Origin: Fulvia fulva
Taxonomy: Eukaryota; Ascomycota; Dothideomycetes; Mycosphaerellales; Mycosphaerellaceae
NCBI RefSeq assembly: GCF_020509005.1
Contig: NC_063012.1
Location: forward strand, 4,216,001 to 4,280,000
Length of the DNA: 64,000 nt
Direction: 5' to 3'
Part shown: positions 22,396 through 34,334 of the stretch, piece by piece
How positions within the stretch are numbered: the first letter of the stretch is position 1
Layout of the letters: each line of letters starts with the position of its first letter
Program-made: the position numbers and the translations under genes
Notes under the pieces: model-generated
Seen by the model: the letters and a program-made list of their open reading frames with translations, nothing else
Databases searched by the model: none
Told to the model about the DNA's origin: nothing

Positions 22396-22479
22396 AAAAA
22401 CAAGATAGCATAGCTGCATAGGCCAAAGGGCACTACAACAGCTTAATGAAATATCTATCTATCTATATTGTACGTTAGG

Positions 22480-22986
22480 CGGGGGCCTAGTATCGATGCC
22501 GCGACCGATGCCTAGCTATAGGGGTGTTAATTCCGGGTAGCCTTACTAATCGCCTAGGACGTCGTCCTTATTTCTTATTACCCTCGGTAATACGACAGTA
22601 CAAGCGCCGTACGTAGCTAAGTGATCATTACCTATAGAGACCGGTAAGGGAGCTAATCGTTAGTTTCTATACTTTTTACGTCCTCTATAAGTTGCTACTA
22701 GTTGTCTTAGGGGGGCTTCGCCTATAGGGCCGTAGGCGCCGTTAGTACCGTAGCCTAGGCTACTATTACCTAGGAGTTGCCTAATGTAGCTAGGCACCTC
22801 CGCGGCGTTTAGAGCTGAAGAAACAGGGTGAGGAGAGCTTTAAGCTATCTAGATTGAATAAGGTAGAACTCCCTTAGTCCTAGGGGTAGTGGCCTACTTT
22901 ATATATCGTTAGAATAGCCTTAATAAGAGCTTTCGAATGTGTCTTATTTTAGCGCAGAGATCGATAGCAATATAAGCTATATATAT
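22480..22986 (-). mobile_element. LINE-alpha copy A, part 2 (5' end)
   Basis: Resumes copy A after the beta derivative: cgggggcctagtatcgatgc continues the alpha ORF1 sequence exactly. It runs to the alpha 5' terminus, atcgat at about 22,965. About 21 unmatched bases (22,966-22,986) separate that terminus from the right target-site duplication. Confidence 0.85.
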
Positions 22987-23001
22987 ACTCCTAGGTAATA
23001 G

Positions 23002-23743
23002 TAACCTAGGCTACGGTACTACCGATACCTACGGCTCTATAGGCGGAGCTCCTCTAAAATAACTAGTAGTAACTTATAGAGGACGTAAAAAGTATAGAAA
23101 CTAACAATTAGCTCCTATACCGGTCTCTCTAGGTAATAATTACTTAGCTACGTACGGCGCTAGTACTATCGTATTACCGAGGGTAATAAGAAATAAGGAC
23201 GACGTCTTAGGCGATTAATAAGGCTACCCGGAATAAATACCCCTATAGCTAGGTATTAATCGCGGTATCGATACTAGGCCCCCGCCTAATATACGATATA
23301 GTTACGATCCGTATTATAGTAAAGGAAGACTAGGCCAAAGTTACGAAGCTATTAAATAAGGAGCTCGCCTAGCGAATAAATCAACTAGGGGTAGTCGTAG
23401 TAAACTAATAGTCTAAGGGTACTCTATAGATCTATACTAGCTCTACTACTACTAGGAGGCCCCTAGAGGTATAGCTATAGTAGGTATCTAAGGTTACGGT
23501 ATTAGTAAAGGTCTTAATAAAGTAATTTACTGTCACGGTCTACGATATACCTAAAGAGTTCGACCTAACTAACTAAGGTCACCTACGTACTCTCTAAGAA
23601 GACAACCTAGTTACTCTTAACTCTCTAATCTAGAAGGCGACTTAGCTCTATAGGGAATAGCTAGAAGGTAAGAAGGCCTCGGCGCTAATCGTATAGCTAT
23701 AAGACGCGAAAGCGGCGGATCTAGTAATAGAATAAGGCCTAAT
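23002..23743 (+). mobile_element. LINE-alpha copy C, part 2 (ORF1 region)
   Basis: Continues copy C after copy A. The sequence follows alpha ORF1 from about 57,706 to 58,446 with dense C-to-T and G-to-A substitutions; no reading frame survives. It is interrupted by the foldback element. Confidence 0.82.
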
Positions 23744-24073
23744 TATTACTATACCGGCGTATATTTACTTAAACCCGCGGGCACGTACCTAGACCTCGCG
23801 CCCGCTAACTAATCCGACTAGCGGCTTAGCGCCCGTATATAACTCTCGCGCCCTCCGCGCCTCCCTTAGATAGAATATCTATTCGAAGTGTTATAAGTAG
23901 GTATAAGCACGTAGTCGGGTAAGGTATAAGTCGAATAGATATTCTATCTAAGGGAGGCGTAGAGGGCGCGAGAGTTATATACGGGCGCTAAGCCGCTAGT
24001 CGGATTAGTTAGCGGGCGCGAGGTCTAGGTACGTGCCCGCGGGTTTAAGTAAATATACGCCGGTACGGTAATA
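23744..24073. mobile_element. 330-bp foldback / MITE-like element with 142-bp inverted arms
   Basis: The two arms, 23,744-23,885 and 23,932-24,073, are inverted complements of equal length with only a few transition mismatches. They begin TATTAC..TACCGGCGTATAT and surround a 46-bp spacer. It is flanked by CTAAT at 23,739-23,743 and 24,074-24,078. Alpha copies E and the intact element have uninterrupted sequence at this site, so they serve as empty sites. It has no coding capacity. A 5-bp duplication does not settle the superfamily. Confidence 0.82.
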
Positions 24074-24078
24074 CTAAT

Positions 24079-24674
24079 CTAGTAATTTAGCCTTAAGATA
24101 GTCGAAAAGTACTCCTTATCCTTTCGTATCCTCTAATACTTTAAATACTAATAGTATAGATACTAAACCTATACGTATATAAATAAGTAGGCCTACTCGA
24201 ACTATATAGGAGACTATATATCGGCTACGAGGCGGTACGTAAACTATCCGGGGTACTATCTATTATAAAGTATAGAATACCTATAGCGGAAACTAGCGAA
24301 AAACAAGGCAATTATAACTAGAACCGTCGCCCTAAGATTCTACGGCGACCGTAAGGCTAGTCTATACCGGAACTAGCTAGTAGCGGTCGGGTATAAGCGC
24401 TCTAGGGCCGAGAATAATATAAAGGATATATAACCTAGGGCGTACGGGAGGCTACGTACTCTACTAGTAACGGCAAGGGAATCTAACTAGATCCGGCTCC
24501 CCTTTAGTATATAAATAATAGGCGTAGACTAGGACGCGCTAGGTAGTAGGATATAGGATATTCTAGAGGAAATGATTATCGATAACGATAACTAGCCTTA
24601 ATACGCTTAGTATTATCTAGTATAACGTTAACTATAGTAAGGATATAGTATAGAACTATTTCCTATATAAGGCG
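24079..24674 (+). mobile_element. LINE-alpha copy C, part 3 (ORF1 end, ORF2 start)
   Basis: Follows alpha from about 58,455 to about 59,060. Homology stops after tttcctatataaggcg, and the rest of the copy (endonuclease, RT, tail) is not found at the far side of the next element. The ORF1 zinc-knuckle cysteines have become tyrosines (TGY to TAY). Confidence 0.8.
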
Positions 24675-27220
24675 TATAAGGGAGCCGTTCTTAATATAGG
24701 GTAAATAACGAAGTTATTAGACAGGCTATCTAAGAGAAGTACGAGGTACGGAAAGTTAATATATAAGCCGAGGTTTACGGGCCGGCCCGTGCCGAGTCAC
24801 GTGACCGACTACTATCTACTAGACGTCCGCCTAGGCCCGTAATACTACCCCCCCTCCAAAAAATCGGCCTGTCCTAAGTACTATTCTTCCTTATAATATA
24901 GGCCTATACAAAGGTCGTATCGTCCTCTAGATTATTTACTTTATTATCTATCGCTTTATTATCTATTACTTTGTCCTCTATAACGTCGTCTTTGTCGTTA
25001 GTTATTAAGTCGTCTATCGCTACGCTCTTACACTTTACTAAACTATTATTATCCTCGCTATATCGGATACCGAGAGAGTCGTAGCGATTTATAAAGTCTA
25101 CGAAGGCCTCTATTATAGGCGTTATTATATAAGTATCTAAAGAGCTATAGGACCTAATACTATTTGAAGATAGCGGTACCGTTAAGGTTATAGAGTTATA
25201 GGAAGCTTCCTATTCGTATTAACTTATATTACTTATATTCCTACTATCGGTCGCTTTTCTCGGGTCTATAATATACGGGTCTTTATCTAAAGCTACTATC
25301 GCTATTAGACTAATATAGTGTTCTACCTTATATAGGAGAGCTATAGGCGCTATTTCTACCTAAAGGTAGTGCCTACCTATAGTTACTACTTTAGCTATAA
25401 CTAATATCGACGCGGAGGGGTTCGCTTTATTAATAGGATATAAAGGAGTTTATCCGTCTCTTCGTAGCCTCTAGTGACCTAATTAATCCCGAAGACCTCG
25501 ATAATAGCTCCCGTAGCCGTCTTCTACTTTAGGGGCTCCTAGAGTTAGTTACTAAGGCAGTTTATAAGAAATATAGACTCTATCCAAAGTAGCCTAAGAA
25601 GTTTCGGCGCTTTTAAAAGATACTAGACGAGGCGATAAGTATCGCTAATAGTAAAGAAGGATAGAAGGCCGTATATACGGACTTTCTACTTGCTTTACCG
25701 TAGCTTTATTAGTTAGTTATAAAGTAGATACCGCGCTTGATCCCTAAGATCAATATACTTAATAAAATAGCTATTTCTACTACTATCGACGATGACCTTA
25801 TTTAGAAAATAGTAGAAATAAGCATTCGAGCTTACTAACGAGGTCGCGCGGCGGAGGTTAGATCCTTTAACTCTAGTGAAAATTAAAGGTCTATATAACT
25901 AGGAAACCCGATCGAGTGCCTAAACTATAGGTTTACTTAATATAGCGCCTATAGTTATAGAACCGCGAGTAGTCTAAAGCGCTTAATAGGTGCTATTATA
26001 ACTATAGTAGTACGGAATATTAGGCTAATAGGTGCCCCGCGATACTGTTCCTTATCTTATAAGGGTATGTCTTTTTAGCGACGAATAACTAGTAGTACCT
26101 AGGAAAGAAGACCGATCTAAATCCCCCTAAGTTTAACTTCCGACAGGACTATAGTAAGCCTAAGCTCCTTTATATACTTCCGTAGCTTAAGGAACACTAT
26201 AGCCTAGTTCTATTTAATAAGGACATAAAAATCCCTACGCTTCGGAAACAATAGATAGGTCGAGATTATACTAGTATCTTAAGCGTAAAGCTTCCTAACT
26301 ACTCTAAACCTCTACCTAATAACTAACACCTTATAGAATACGGCCCTTAAGATACTAGATCTAGGTAGTAACTAACGGCCGCTAGTATTTACTAGATCTA
26401 GTTTAAGGAAGAAGAACCGGCTCTATAGAGGAGTAGGATTATAAACTACGACAAGGTTAAGGTTAAGGCCTACCTAATCTAGAGTAATAAATCTCGAGGC
26501 AAAGCTCTAGTAGGGATTATAAAGAACCCGAGTCCTCGAACTAGGTCTAGTATATAGGTATTAAGAGTACGAGGCGAGGCCGCTAAGGCTATACGACGAG
26601 AACTTAAAGAGGAGATCCGGTAGGAAGAACTCGGTTAGTAGGAGGTAGAGATAATTAGAGACGCCGGTTCTAGGGCTAGTAGAAGCTAGTTAACGGTAGC
26701 GTTAGGGGAGACTCTTAGAAGAAGGACGCCTAAGCCTCGAGCTAAGTTAAGGTCTACGCCCTCGGAATAGCCGGTAGGGTCTATTAATACTCTATTCGTA
26801 TAGCGTAAACGGCTATAGAATACGAAGACGATAAGGATTAATAACTACGTCCGATAGTACGGTACTAGAGATAGGCCCGTTACTAAGGAGGAGGGAGTGA
26901 CCTATTAGATTGATTAAATCCTTTAGACTACGTTTCTAAACGTTAATGCCCGAGACTAGTTTCGGTATAGTCGCTAGTTTAAGACTACCTTGTTCGGGAG
27001 AGTAGTAAATACCCCTAATCTATAGTCTAAGCTTACTACCGTCCGTAAGTTAGCTAGCTAAGAAGGGACTAAAGTCCGTACGAGTTATGTCGCTACCTAT
27101 AAAGACGAGGAAGAAGAGGCTAACGAAGAAGTCTTTTAGGATAATTATTAAGCTCGCTTTATAGGTATGTTCTTAACGATATTATATAGTAAGGATGCTG
27201 TCCCTACCGCCGAGGTATAT
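24675..27220 (+). mobile_element. RIP-ruined Ty3/gypsy-like retrotransposon, part 1 (5' and probable gag)
   Basis: Assigned to the gypsy element by its position before the protease and RT parts found downstream. Translation is broken everywhere by TAG/TAA and no Gag motif can be read confidently. A long terminal repeat could not be identified by eye at this end. It is interrupted at 27,220 by alpha copy B, with ccgccgaggtatat (27,207-27,220) repeated imperfectly at 32,205-32,218. Confidence 0.5.
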
Positions 27221-30200
27221 AGATAGATAGATTTGTTATTCCCCTATTCTAGGACCCTATCCGGCCTATATAGGTATATATCTATTGTTATATATAAAGG
27301 GAAACCCGAATAGGTGAAAACCCTTCCCGCTACCGACTACTCCTTATCTAGTTTAGCTTTCCCTCTAAACGTACGTAGTCTATATTACTACCCCGTTAGC
27401 CCCCGCTCCTAGCCGGTCTCGTCGCGCTACGTCGTATCCTCTCTTCCTATACTGCTCCTACTAGGCGGTACTGTTCTAGCTAGCCCTTCTCTAGTATCTA
27501 GTTCGTAATACGCCGTAGGTCCTTAGCGTTATTAAGAAGTGCCCTAATCGTCCGGTTCCTCGCCTTTACTATCTACTCCCCCCTTCCTAGCGACCACCTC
27601 GGACAGACGAGGAGTGCGTACCGTACGTTCTAGGAGCGATAGCCGTAGGGGTAGCTAGTATTCGTATATCCTAGAACCTTCCTCTATAATAGGTACCCCT
27701 AGAGGCCGATATGTTCGCTTCGTAGTTGGGTTACTATACTACTCTATACCCTCGTAAGGCGGTAGTAGATAAGCTTTAGGGGGTACTTGACCGCGGATTT
27801 TGTAGCTAACTATTCCTTAGGTTGTCCCGCTAGCTAAGGGCGTCTACTATGCCCTATAACCTAGTTGTTCTACCTCTCTTTCTATAGTTGCTCTATAAAC
27901 GATTTCTTACCTTCCTATTATATTACTAGCTGTTCGTCCCTTACCCGGTAGTTCGGCTCGTTTCCGGGTCGAATAGCCCTATACGCTAGTACTAATTCGC
28001 GGGCCCTTACGACTATACTAGCGATAACCTTCTATACTAGGTACTATACCGACTTGCCTAAGTAGGAGGTCCGTAGTCCCTAGATATATAGGTCGATTGG
28101 CGGTATAGCGGTCTCGTACTTAAGTATCCTCGTTAGTATCGACTTATATACCCCGGTGACCTTCCTTAGGTATTAGTTTTAGATCTTCGCTAGCGGCGCG
28201 ACGAGTCCCTTCGATAGGTAGGCCCTCTCGCCTAAGGACTATACTTAGCTACTATAGGTAAGGACTGGCCGTATAATAGCCGTATATAGAAGTCGTAACT
28301 ACCGGAAGTCCGCCCCCTATATAGACGTAGTGAGCCTCTAGTATAATGCTATATTCTATTTAGCTTTCCGTAATATTGCCTATACGTACTTCCTCTACCG
28401 TAGCGCCGGGTCTACCTATAGTCCGAGGATCCTAAGCTGATTTACCGGGTTAGTTATATACCCCTATATCTAGATAGAAGCTTGCATATTATAGAACCGT
28501 GGCCGGCGCGTAAAGTGTATTAGATTGTACTTTTCTAGGGCAAACCGAGCCCCGTACCTCCTAGCCTAGTCCTCGTAGATCTTATACTTCTCTTCTAGTA
28601 GCCTATAGTTCTCCTTAGTCGAGGAAGACTACGCTAGGATGTTTATATCGTCTACGAAGCCGCTCGTAGCGGTGTTCTAGGATTCTAGGGCTAGTAGTAG
28701 CGTCGCTATAAAGAAGAGGAATAGAATAGGTACTAGCGTTAAGCCTTACGGGATTCTAGTATAGACTACTTAAAATAGGCTTCTATACTAGCCGACTAGG
28801 ATCGACGTACTACGGTTTTAGAGGTAGGACCGTACGAAGTTAATAAGCTACTTAGGGAGTCCTTTCGACCTTAGGATATAGAGTAGCCGCGGGTATAACA
28901 CGTAGTCGAAGGCTCCCGATATGTCTAGGCTAAGTAAGGAAGCCACCTTGTCCCTATTCTTATACTAGATAGCCTTTACCTAAGAGGTGATAAGTTCTAT
29001 CGCGGATAGCGTCGATCGCTATAGGCGCGTACCTATCTAGGTATCCGGGAGTAGGGAGTGTTCCTCTACCGCCTCGGAGAGTCTCGTTATAACTAGCTTC
29101 TTAAGCGCCTTCCTAAGAGTATTAAGGAGCGCAATTAGGCGGTACGACTTCACCTACGTATAGTCTTCCTTCTACGGCTTACGTAGGACTACTGTCGTCA
29201 ATTGTTTAAAAGCTATCGGGTAGTATCCGGTCTGTAGGTAGGCGTTAAAGATCGCTATAACTACTAGGGCTAGTTGATCTCTATACTTCTTTAGTAGCTC
29301 GTTTAGGATCCTATCCGGCCCCGGGGCTTTCTTCTCCGGTAACTTCCTTAGTATAGCGGCAACTTCTCTCTCGGACACCTCCTATTAGACCGCGATACTA
29401 GGGACTAGGGGAGTAGAGCTATTTATATCGCTTAGATTAGCCTCGACTAGGGGCGGGAAGAACTTACTAGCTAGTAGACGCGCCTTAGCCTCGGGGTCGC
29501 TAACCGGGCCACTAGGCGATTATAGCGCTAGGATAGAGAAGGAGGGGCCCTATATAGGGTCCTATCGGGCCTATTTCGCTAGCTTCTATATCCTCTCTAG
29601 CTTGCCGGCGATTTCTTCTACTATAGCCCTCTAGCCGACTGCTTTCTCCCTTTGTATTATAGCTTTCTTCTATTAGTATACCTCCCTATATACGTTCTAG
29701 GCCTCCTCGCTATAGCTGCTCGTCTACACCCGGCGGGCTCTCCTTACTTCTCTTACTACCGTAGTGTACTCCGGCGTCTAGTATAGTTTGGACTATATCG
29801 TTAGTTAGGTAAGCGGAACGTAAAGTAAGGTCGCTTTTCTTATTTCGTCTATCAACCCCTAGACTGCTTCGTCTATCTCGTCTTTACTATTATATTGCTA
29901 CTACGCGATCTAGACTAGCCTCTTAGAGTCATCGAGGTACGCCTAGATATTAGCTTAGTAGGCCTTTCCCTAGTTTAGCTTAGGGGTTCTCGCTAGTATA
30001 CGTTATATCTATATCGTAATAGAGGTCCTGACTAGTATATAGTCTAACGACGCCTCGAGTTCATATTCGATCCTATAGTAGGTTACCGTATAGTAGTGGC
30101 TATCTAAGATCTAGGAGAGGTCGATCGTGCCTTAGACTCCCCCTCTCTTCTAGGTGCCTAGGTCCTTCGGGGTATTAAGGGCAATTACGTTACTCGCTAT

Positions 30201-32204
30201 TAAGTCGAGTACTTTATCGGCTATAGGGTACGGCTATATAAGGCTTTCCTAGGAAGGGTAGTATATATTAAAGTCTCCTACTACGATGTAGCACCCTTGT
30301 CTCTTAAGCGTACTATCTAGGTATCTATAGACCCCTAGGTCGCGGCTAGACCTCGAGGCTAGCGGTTATATATATAGGTTGTGTATCTAGGTACTACCTA
30401 CGTAGAGGGAGGTAATATCGCCCCCGCCTTCTTCGTCTACGTAGTATACTACCTCCTAGTCGGATTCTAGTATATCCTTACTGATATAGAAGTACGTACG
30501 GGGTCTACCGTCGCCTCGTAGGTATGTTATATAGCCTAGTAACTTATAGGTCGTTAGTCTCTTATAGTGCGGGTTAATCTATAGCTCCTAGATTATAAGG
30601 ACGTAGTGGACGCGCGGGTCCGCCTCGTATAGGAAATAGTTCTAGACTATATCCTTGCTATAGTTGACGTTATACTAGATGATACTAAGCGTGTCGAGGC
30701 TAGTTATCGGCATCGACAATCATTTCCTCTATATCGTCCTATGTCCTACTGCCCTATACGTCCTAGTCTACGCCTATCGGCTATATACTAAAGGGGAGCC
30801 GGGCCTAGTTAGATTCCCTCGCCGTAGCTAGTAGAGCACGTGGCCTCCCGTACGCCCTAGGTTACGTATCCTTTATATCGTTCTCGGCCCTAGGGCGCTT
30901 ATACCCGACCGCCGCTAGTTAGTTCCGGTATAGGCTAGCCTTACGGTCGCCGTAGAATCTTAGGGCGACGGTTCTGTTTGTGATTGCCTTGTTTTTCGCT
31001 AGTTTCCGCTATAGGCATTCCGTACTATACGATAGGTAGTACCCCGGACAGTTCGCGTACCGTCTCGTAGTCGATATATAGTCCCTAGACATATAGTCTC
31101 CTATATAGTTCGAGCAGGCCTACTTGTTTATACACGTGTAGGTTTGGTGTCTATACTGTTAGCATTTGAAGTATTAGAGGACACGAAAGGATAAGGAGTG
31201 CTTTTCTACTATCTTAAGGCTATATTACTAGACTAGGCCTTGTTCTATCGCTAGATCCGCCGCTTTCGCGTCTTATAGCTATACTATTAGCGCCGAGGCC
31301 TTCTTGCCTTCTAGCCATTTCCTATAGAGCCAAGTCGCCTTCTAGATTAGAGAGTTAAGAGTGACCGGGTTGTCCTCTTAGAGAGCGCGTAGGTCACCCT
31401 AGTTAGTTAGGTCAAACTCCTTAGGCATATCGTAGACTAGGATCGTAAATTGTTTCGTTAAGACCTTCGCTAATGCCGTAACCTTAGATGCCTACTATAG
31501 CTATGCCTCTAGGTGCCTCCTAGTAGTAGTAGAGCTAGTATAGATCTATAGAGTACCGTTAGACTATTAGTTCACTACGACCACCCCTAGTTAGTTGATT
31601 CGTTAGGCGAGCTCCTTATTTAATAGCTTCGTAACTTCGGCCTAGTCTTTCTTTACTACAATACGGATCGTAACTATATCGTACGTTAGGCGGGGGCCTA
31701 GTATCGATGCCGCGACCGATGCCTAGCTATAGGGGTGTTAATTCCGGGTGGCCTTACTAATCGCCTAGGACGTCGTCCTTATTTCTTATTACCCTCGGTA
31801 ATACGATAGTACAAGCGCCGTACGTAGCTAAGTGATCATTACCTATAGAGACCGGTAAGGGAGCTAATCGTTAGTTTCTATACTTTTTGCGTCCTCTATA
31901 AGTTGCTACTAGTTGTCTTAGGGGGGCTTCGCCTATAGGGCCGTAGGCGCCGTTAGTGCCGTAGCCTAGGCTACTATTACCTAGGAGTTGCCTAATGTAG
32001 CTAGGCTACTCCGCGGCGTTTGGAGCTAAAGAAATAGGGTGAAGAGAGCTTTAAGCTGTCTAGATTAAATGAGGTAGAACTCTATTAGTCCTAGGGGCAG
32101 TGGCCTACTTTATATATCGTTAGAATGGCCTTAATAAGAGCTTTCGAATGTGTCGTGTTTCGGCGTAGAGATCGATAGTCCGGATACCTCGGGTATATAC
32201 GTGT
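27221..32204 (-). mobile_element. LINE-alpha copy B (RIP-mutated, near full length)
   Basis: Starts with the reversed tetranucleotide tail (agatagatagattt) and reads back through the 3' UTR, RT, endonuclease and ORF1 to the alpha 5' end (atcgat, ~32,176), colinear with the intact element. About 28 extra bases (32,177-32,204) lie between that end and the imperfect right duplication. All frames are broken; the longest residue of RT coding is about 68 codons at 29,172-29,378 (minus), reading LPEKKAPGPDRILNELLKK. Confidence 0.88.
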
Positions 32205-32218
32205 CCGCCGAGTTATAT

Positions 32219-34334
32219 AAGAATATTTAAAAGATCGGTCTCTCTAGTATACTAGACGATTTTATAATAGTACCTAGCTCTTAGGTAGTTACTAAGCTTA
32301 GGACTAGTAAAGGTTAGACTCGAGCCTTACTTAACGAGGACTCTAAAGTCAATATTATTAGCCCGAGGATAGTATATAAGTTTAGCTTACCTATTATATC
32401 TAGCGCCTACCTATCCTTTCGAAGAGTGGGTAGAAGAGCGAAGTTTAAGGGGGTCATTTCAAAGCTTAATACTTAGGTATTTAGTATATACTACTAGATC
32501 GATTTATTTGTCTCCGCTAATCTAGATTCGCCTACGATCCTTAGCCGCCCTTAGTATAGGAAGGTACGACTAATAGGCCGTAACTATAACAATAGATTAT
32601 AGGAGGGAACAATCGCTAGTAGGAAAGGTAAAAGTATAATATTTGCGGCTATTATAGGTACTAATAAGTATAAGACTCTTTAAGAACTTCTATAGTCCTT
32701 AGAAAAAGTAAACGCGGGTTAATTTACGGTAGTTAACCCGCTATAAGTATTAGAAGTCCGGTTTTAAAGCAAGTCCGCTTTTCGAGTCTAGTCGGAGAAA
32801 CCTTAGTAAATATATTAGGGGCGGAGTGTTCTAATAATACGGCGTATCAATATCAATAAGAAGGCATAATAAAGCTAAACCTAAAGCCTATAGATATGAC
32901 TGTCTTCGACTACTTTAAGAACTACCGCGGCCCCGTATTATAATAAAGAGAAAATGTCCTTAACCTTAGCCTATCTTCGAAGAAATTACTAGAACTACTC
33001 GGGAACCGCTAATACTTAAGCGCTAAGGTGACTACTAACGCTCTAGGAGAGTAGTTCATTACAAATATATACTCCGTATAGGGCGACTAGTATACGGAGA
33101 TCCTAAAACAGGGCTAGATTAATAGGTAGGCTTAGAAACGAGACGTAGGGTTATATAGACCCGGTATTAGGATACCGTATATATTTACTATATATAAGCG
33201 AAAAGCTAATAAGAAAAGACCTGTTAATACGAGCGTTTACGAGAGGCCTTAGTCGAAAGTAGATAGTAATATAGATTAGAAGTAGAAGGCCCTTTACTAG
33301 GAATCTCTTATACTAGTAGGGTAAGGCCCGTTCGATAGGAAGTATCTTATTAAAAAGTTCTCTAGTATCGAGCGCTGTTCGAGGATTATACTTAAAAGGC
33401 TCGCTAGTATTAAGATTAGTATCGCTCTCTCGCCTAAGGAAAGATAGATATTTAATAAAATGCTCTTTAACCGAGAAGGTGTCCTAGCGTAGGTTGCTAG
33501 CTATATACGGTAGATTAGACATAATGTTATACCTCCTTCGAAGATTATAACGATTACGTACAACCCGTAGTAGGCGCGGAACATTTGGTTATACCTAAGC
33601 TTACGAGCGATTATAGAATAGATAATCCGCGCTTAAATTAAGAATAGAATTCTTAAGTATAGTCAAGGTATCTATACGAATACTTAGTTCTAAGTAGTAA
33701 AGAAGGTCGAGCTAAATAGCGAAGCTATACTATATAGATTGATTAACTCCGCTATACTCTTAAACGAGGTAATAATAAGGGATACGAATATTCCCCTAGA
33801 TACGGACGGGTTCTCGGAAGACTTTACTAGGTATAGAGTAGCCTCTTTAGTAGACTTGTTTTCGGGGTACGACTAGATTACGCTTAACGAAAGCAGCCGA
33901 GATTTAACGGTCTTTATAACGCCTCTTAGGCTTATACGGTATATAACGTTACTATAGGGTATAACGAACTCAGTTACTTAGTTCGTACGGGTAGTAACTA
34001 AGGTGTTAATAGACTATATTTCTTACCTAGCAAAACTATTTCTTAACAATATCGGCGTAAAAGGTCCTACTAAGGATTATAGTAACGCTAAGGTAGAGCC
34101 TAGCCTTCGACAATAGGTCCTAGAATTTATTATATCCCTTAATCTTATTCTTACGGACCTAGAGAGGGCCGGAGCGGTAGTCGTAGGGGAGAAGTCGTAG
34201 TGTCTTTATAAGACCCTAAAGATTATAGGCTACGTTACTAGCCCGAGCGGCCGCTATCTAGATCCTAAGGTAGTAGCTAAGATCTTGAACTAGCTAACCC
34301 TAAAGTACGTAAAAGACGTTCTAGTTTATATTAG
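32219..34334 (+). mobile_element. Ty3/gypsy-like retrotransposon, part 2 (protease, reverse transcriptase)
   Basis: Forward translation with stops ignored shows a retropepsin-like stretch (NEDSKVNIISPRIV, near 32,333) and unmistakable Ty3/gypsy RT: SLVDLFSGYD, LNESSRDLTVFITPL, FLNNIGVKG (from FLDDIGVKG) and VLVYIR at 33,840-34,330. Asp-to-Asn and Gln-to-stop changes fit RIP. It is interrupted by alpha copy D. Confidence 0.8.
34319..34334. repeat. Target-site duplication of alpha copy D (left)
   Basis: TTCTAGTTTATATTAG, repeated at 39,272-39,287. Joining the two flanks restores continuous gypsy RT sequence. Confidence 0.9.

Larger units (their letters stand above)
19623..22463 (+). mobile_element. 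LINE-beta deletion derivative, not RIP-mutated
   Basis: A 2.84-kb non-LTR element inserted in alpha copy A, flanked by a 16-17-bp target-site duplication and ending in (atct)n. CA and TG occur normally, so it escaped RIP. The 3' 1.6 kb encodes a reverse transcriptase that starts abruptly at motif A. The first ~1.05 kb is GC-rich, has no long coding frame and resembles nothing else in the window. It contains repeated GGAAAAGAC (about 20,173-20,228, and again at 22,334) and GAGCGGACTA (19,962-20,010) words and a perfect hairpin ctctcgt/acgagag near 19,663-19,683. RIP-ruined fuller relatives of its coding part lie at 54.9-57.5 kb. Confidence 0.85.

Noticed and set aside
24675..27220. A 5' LTR for the gypsy element
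   Set aside because: I compared 24,675-24,950 with 46,950-47,290 by eye and found no convincing repeat. RIP saturation may hide it, so no LTR is claimed.
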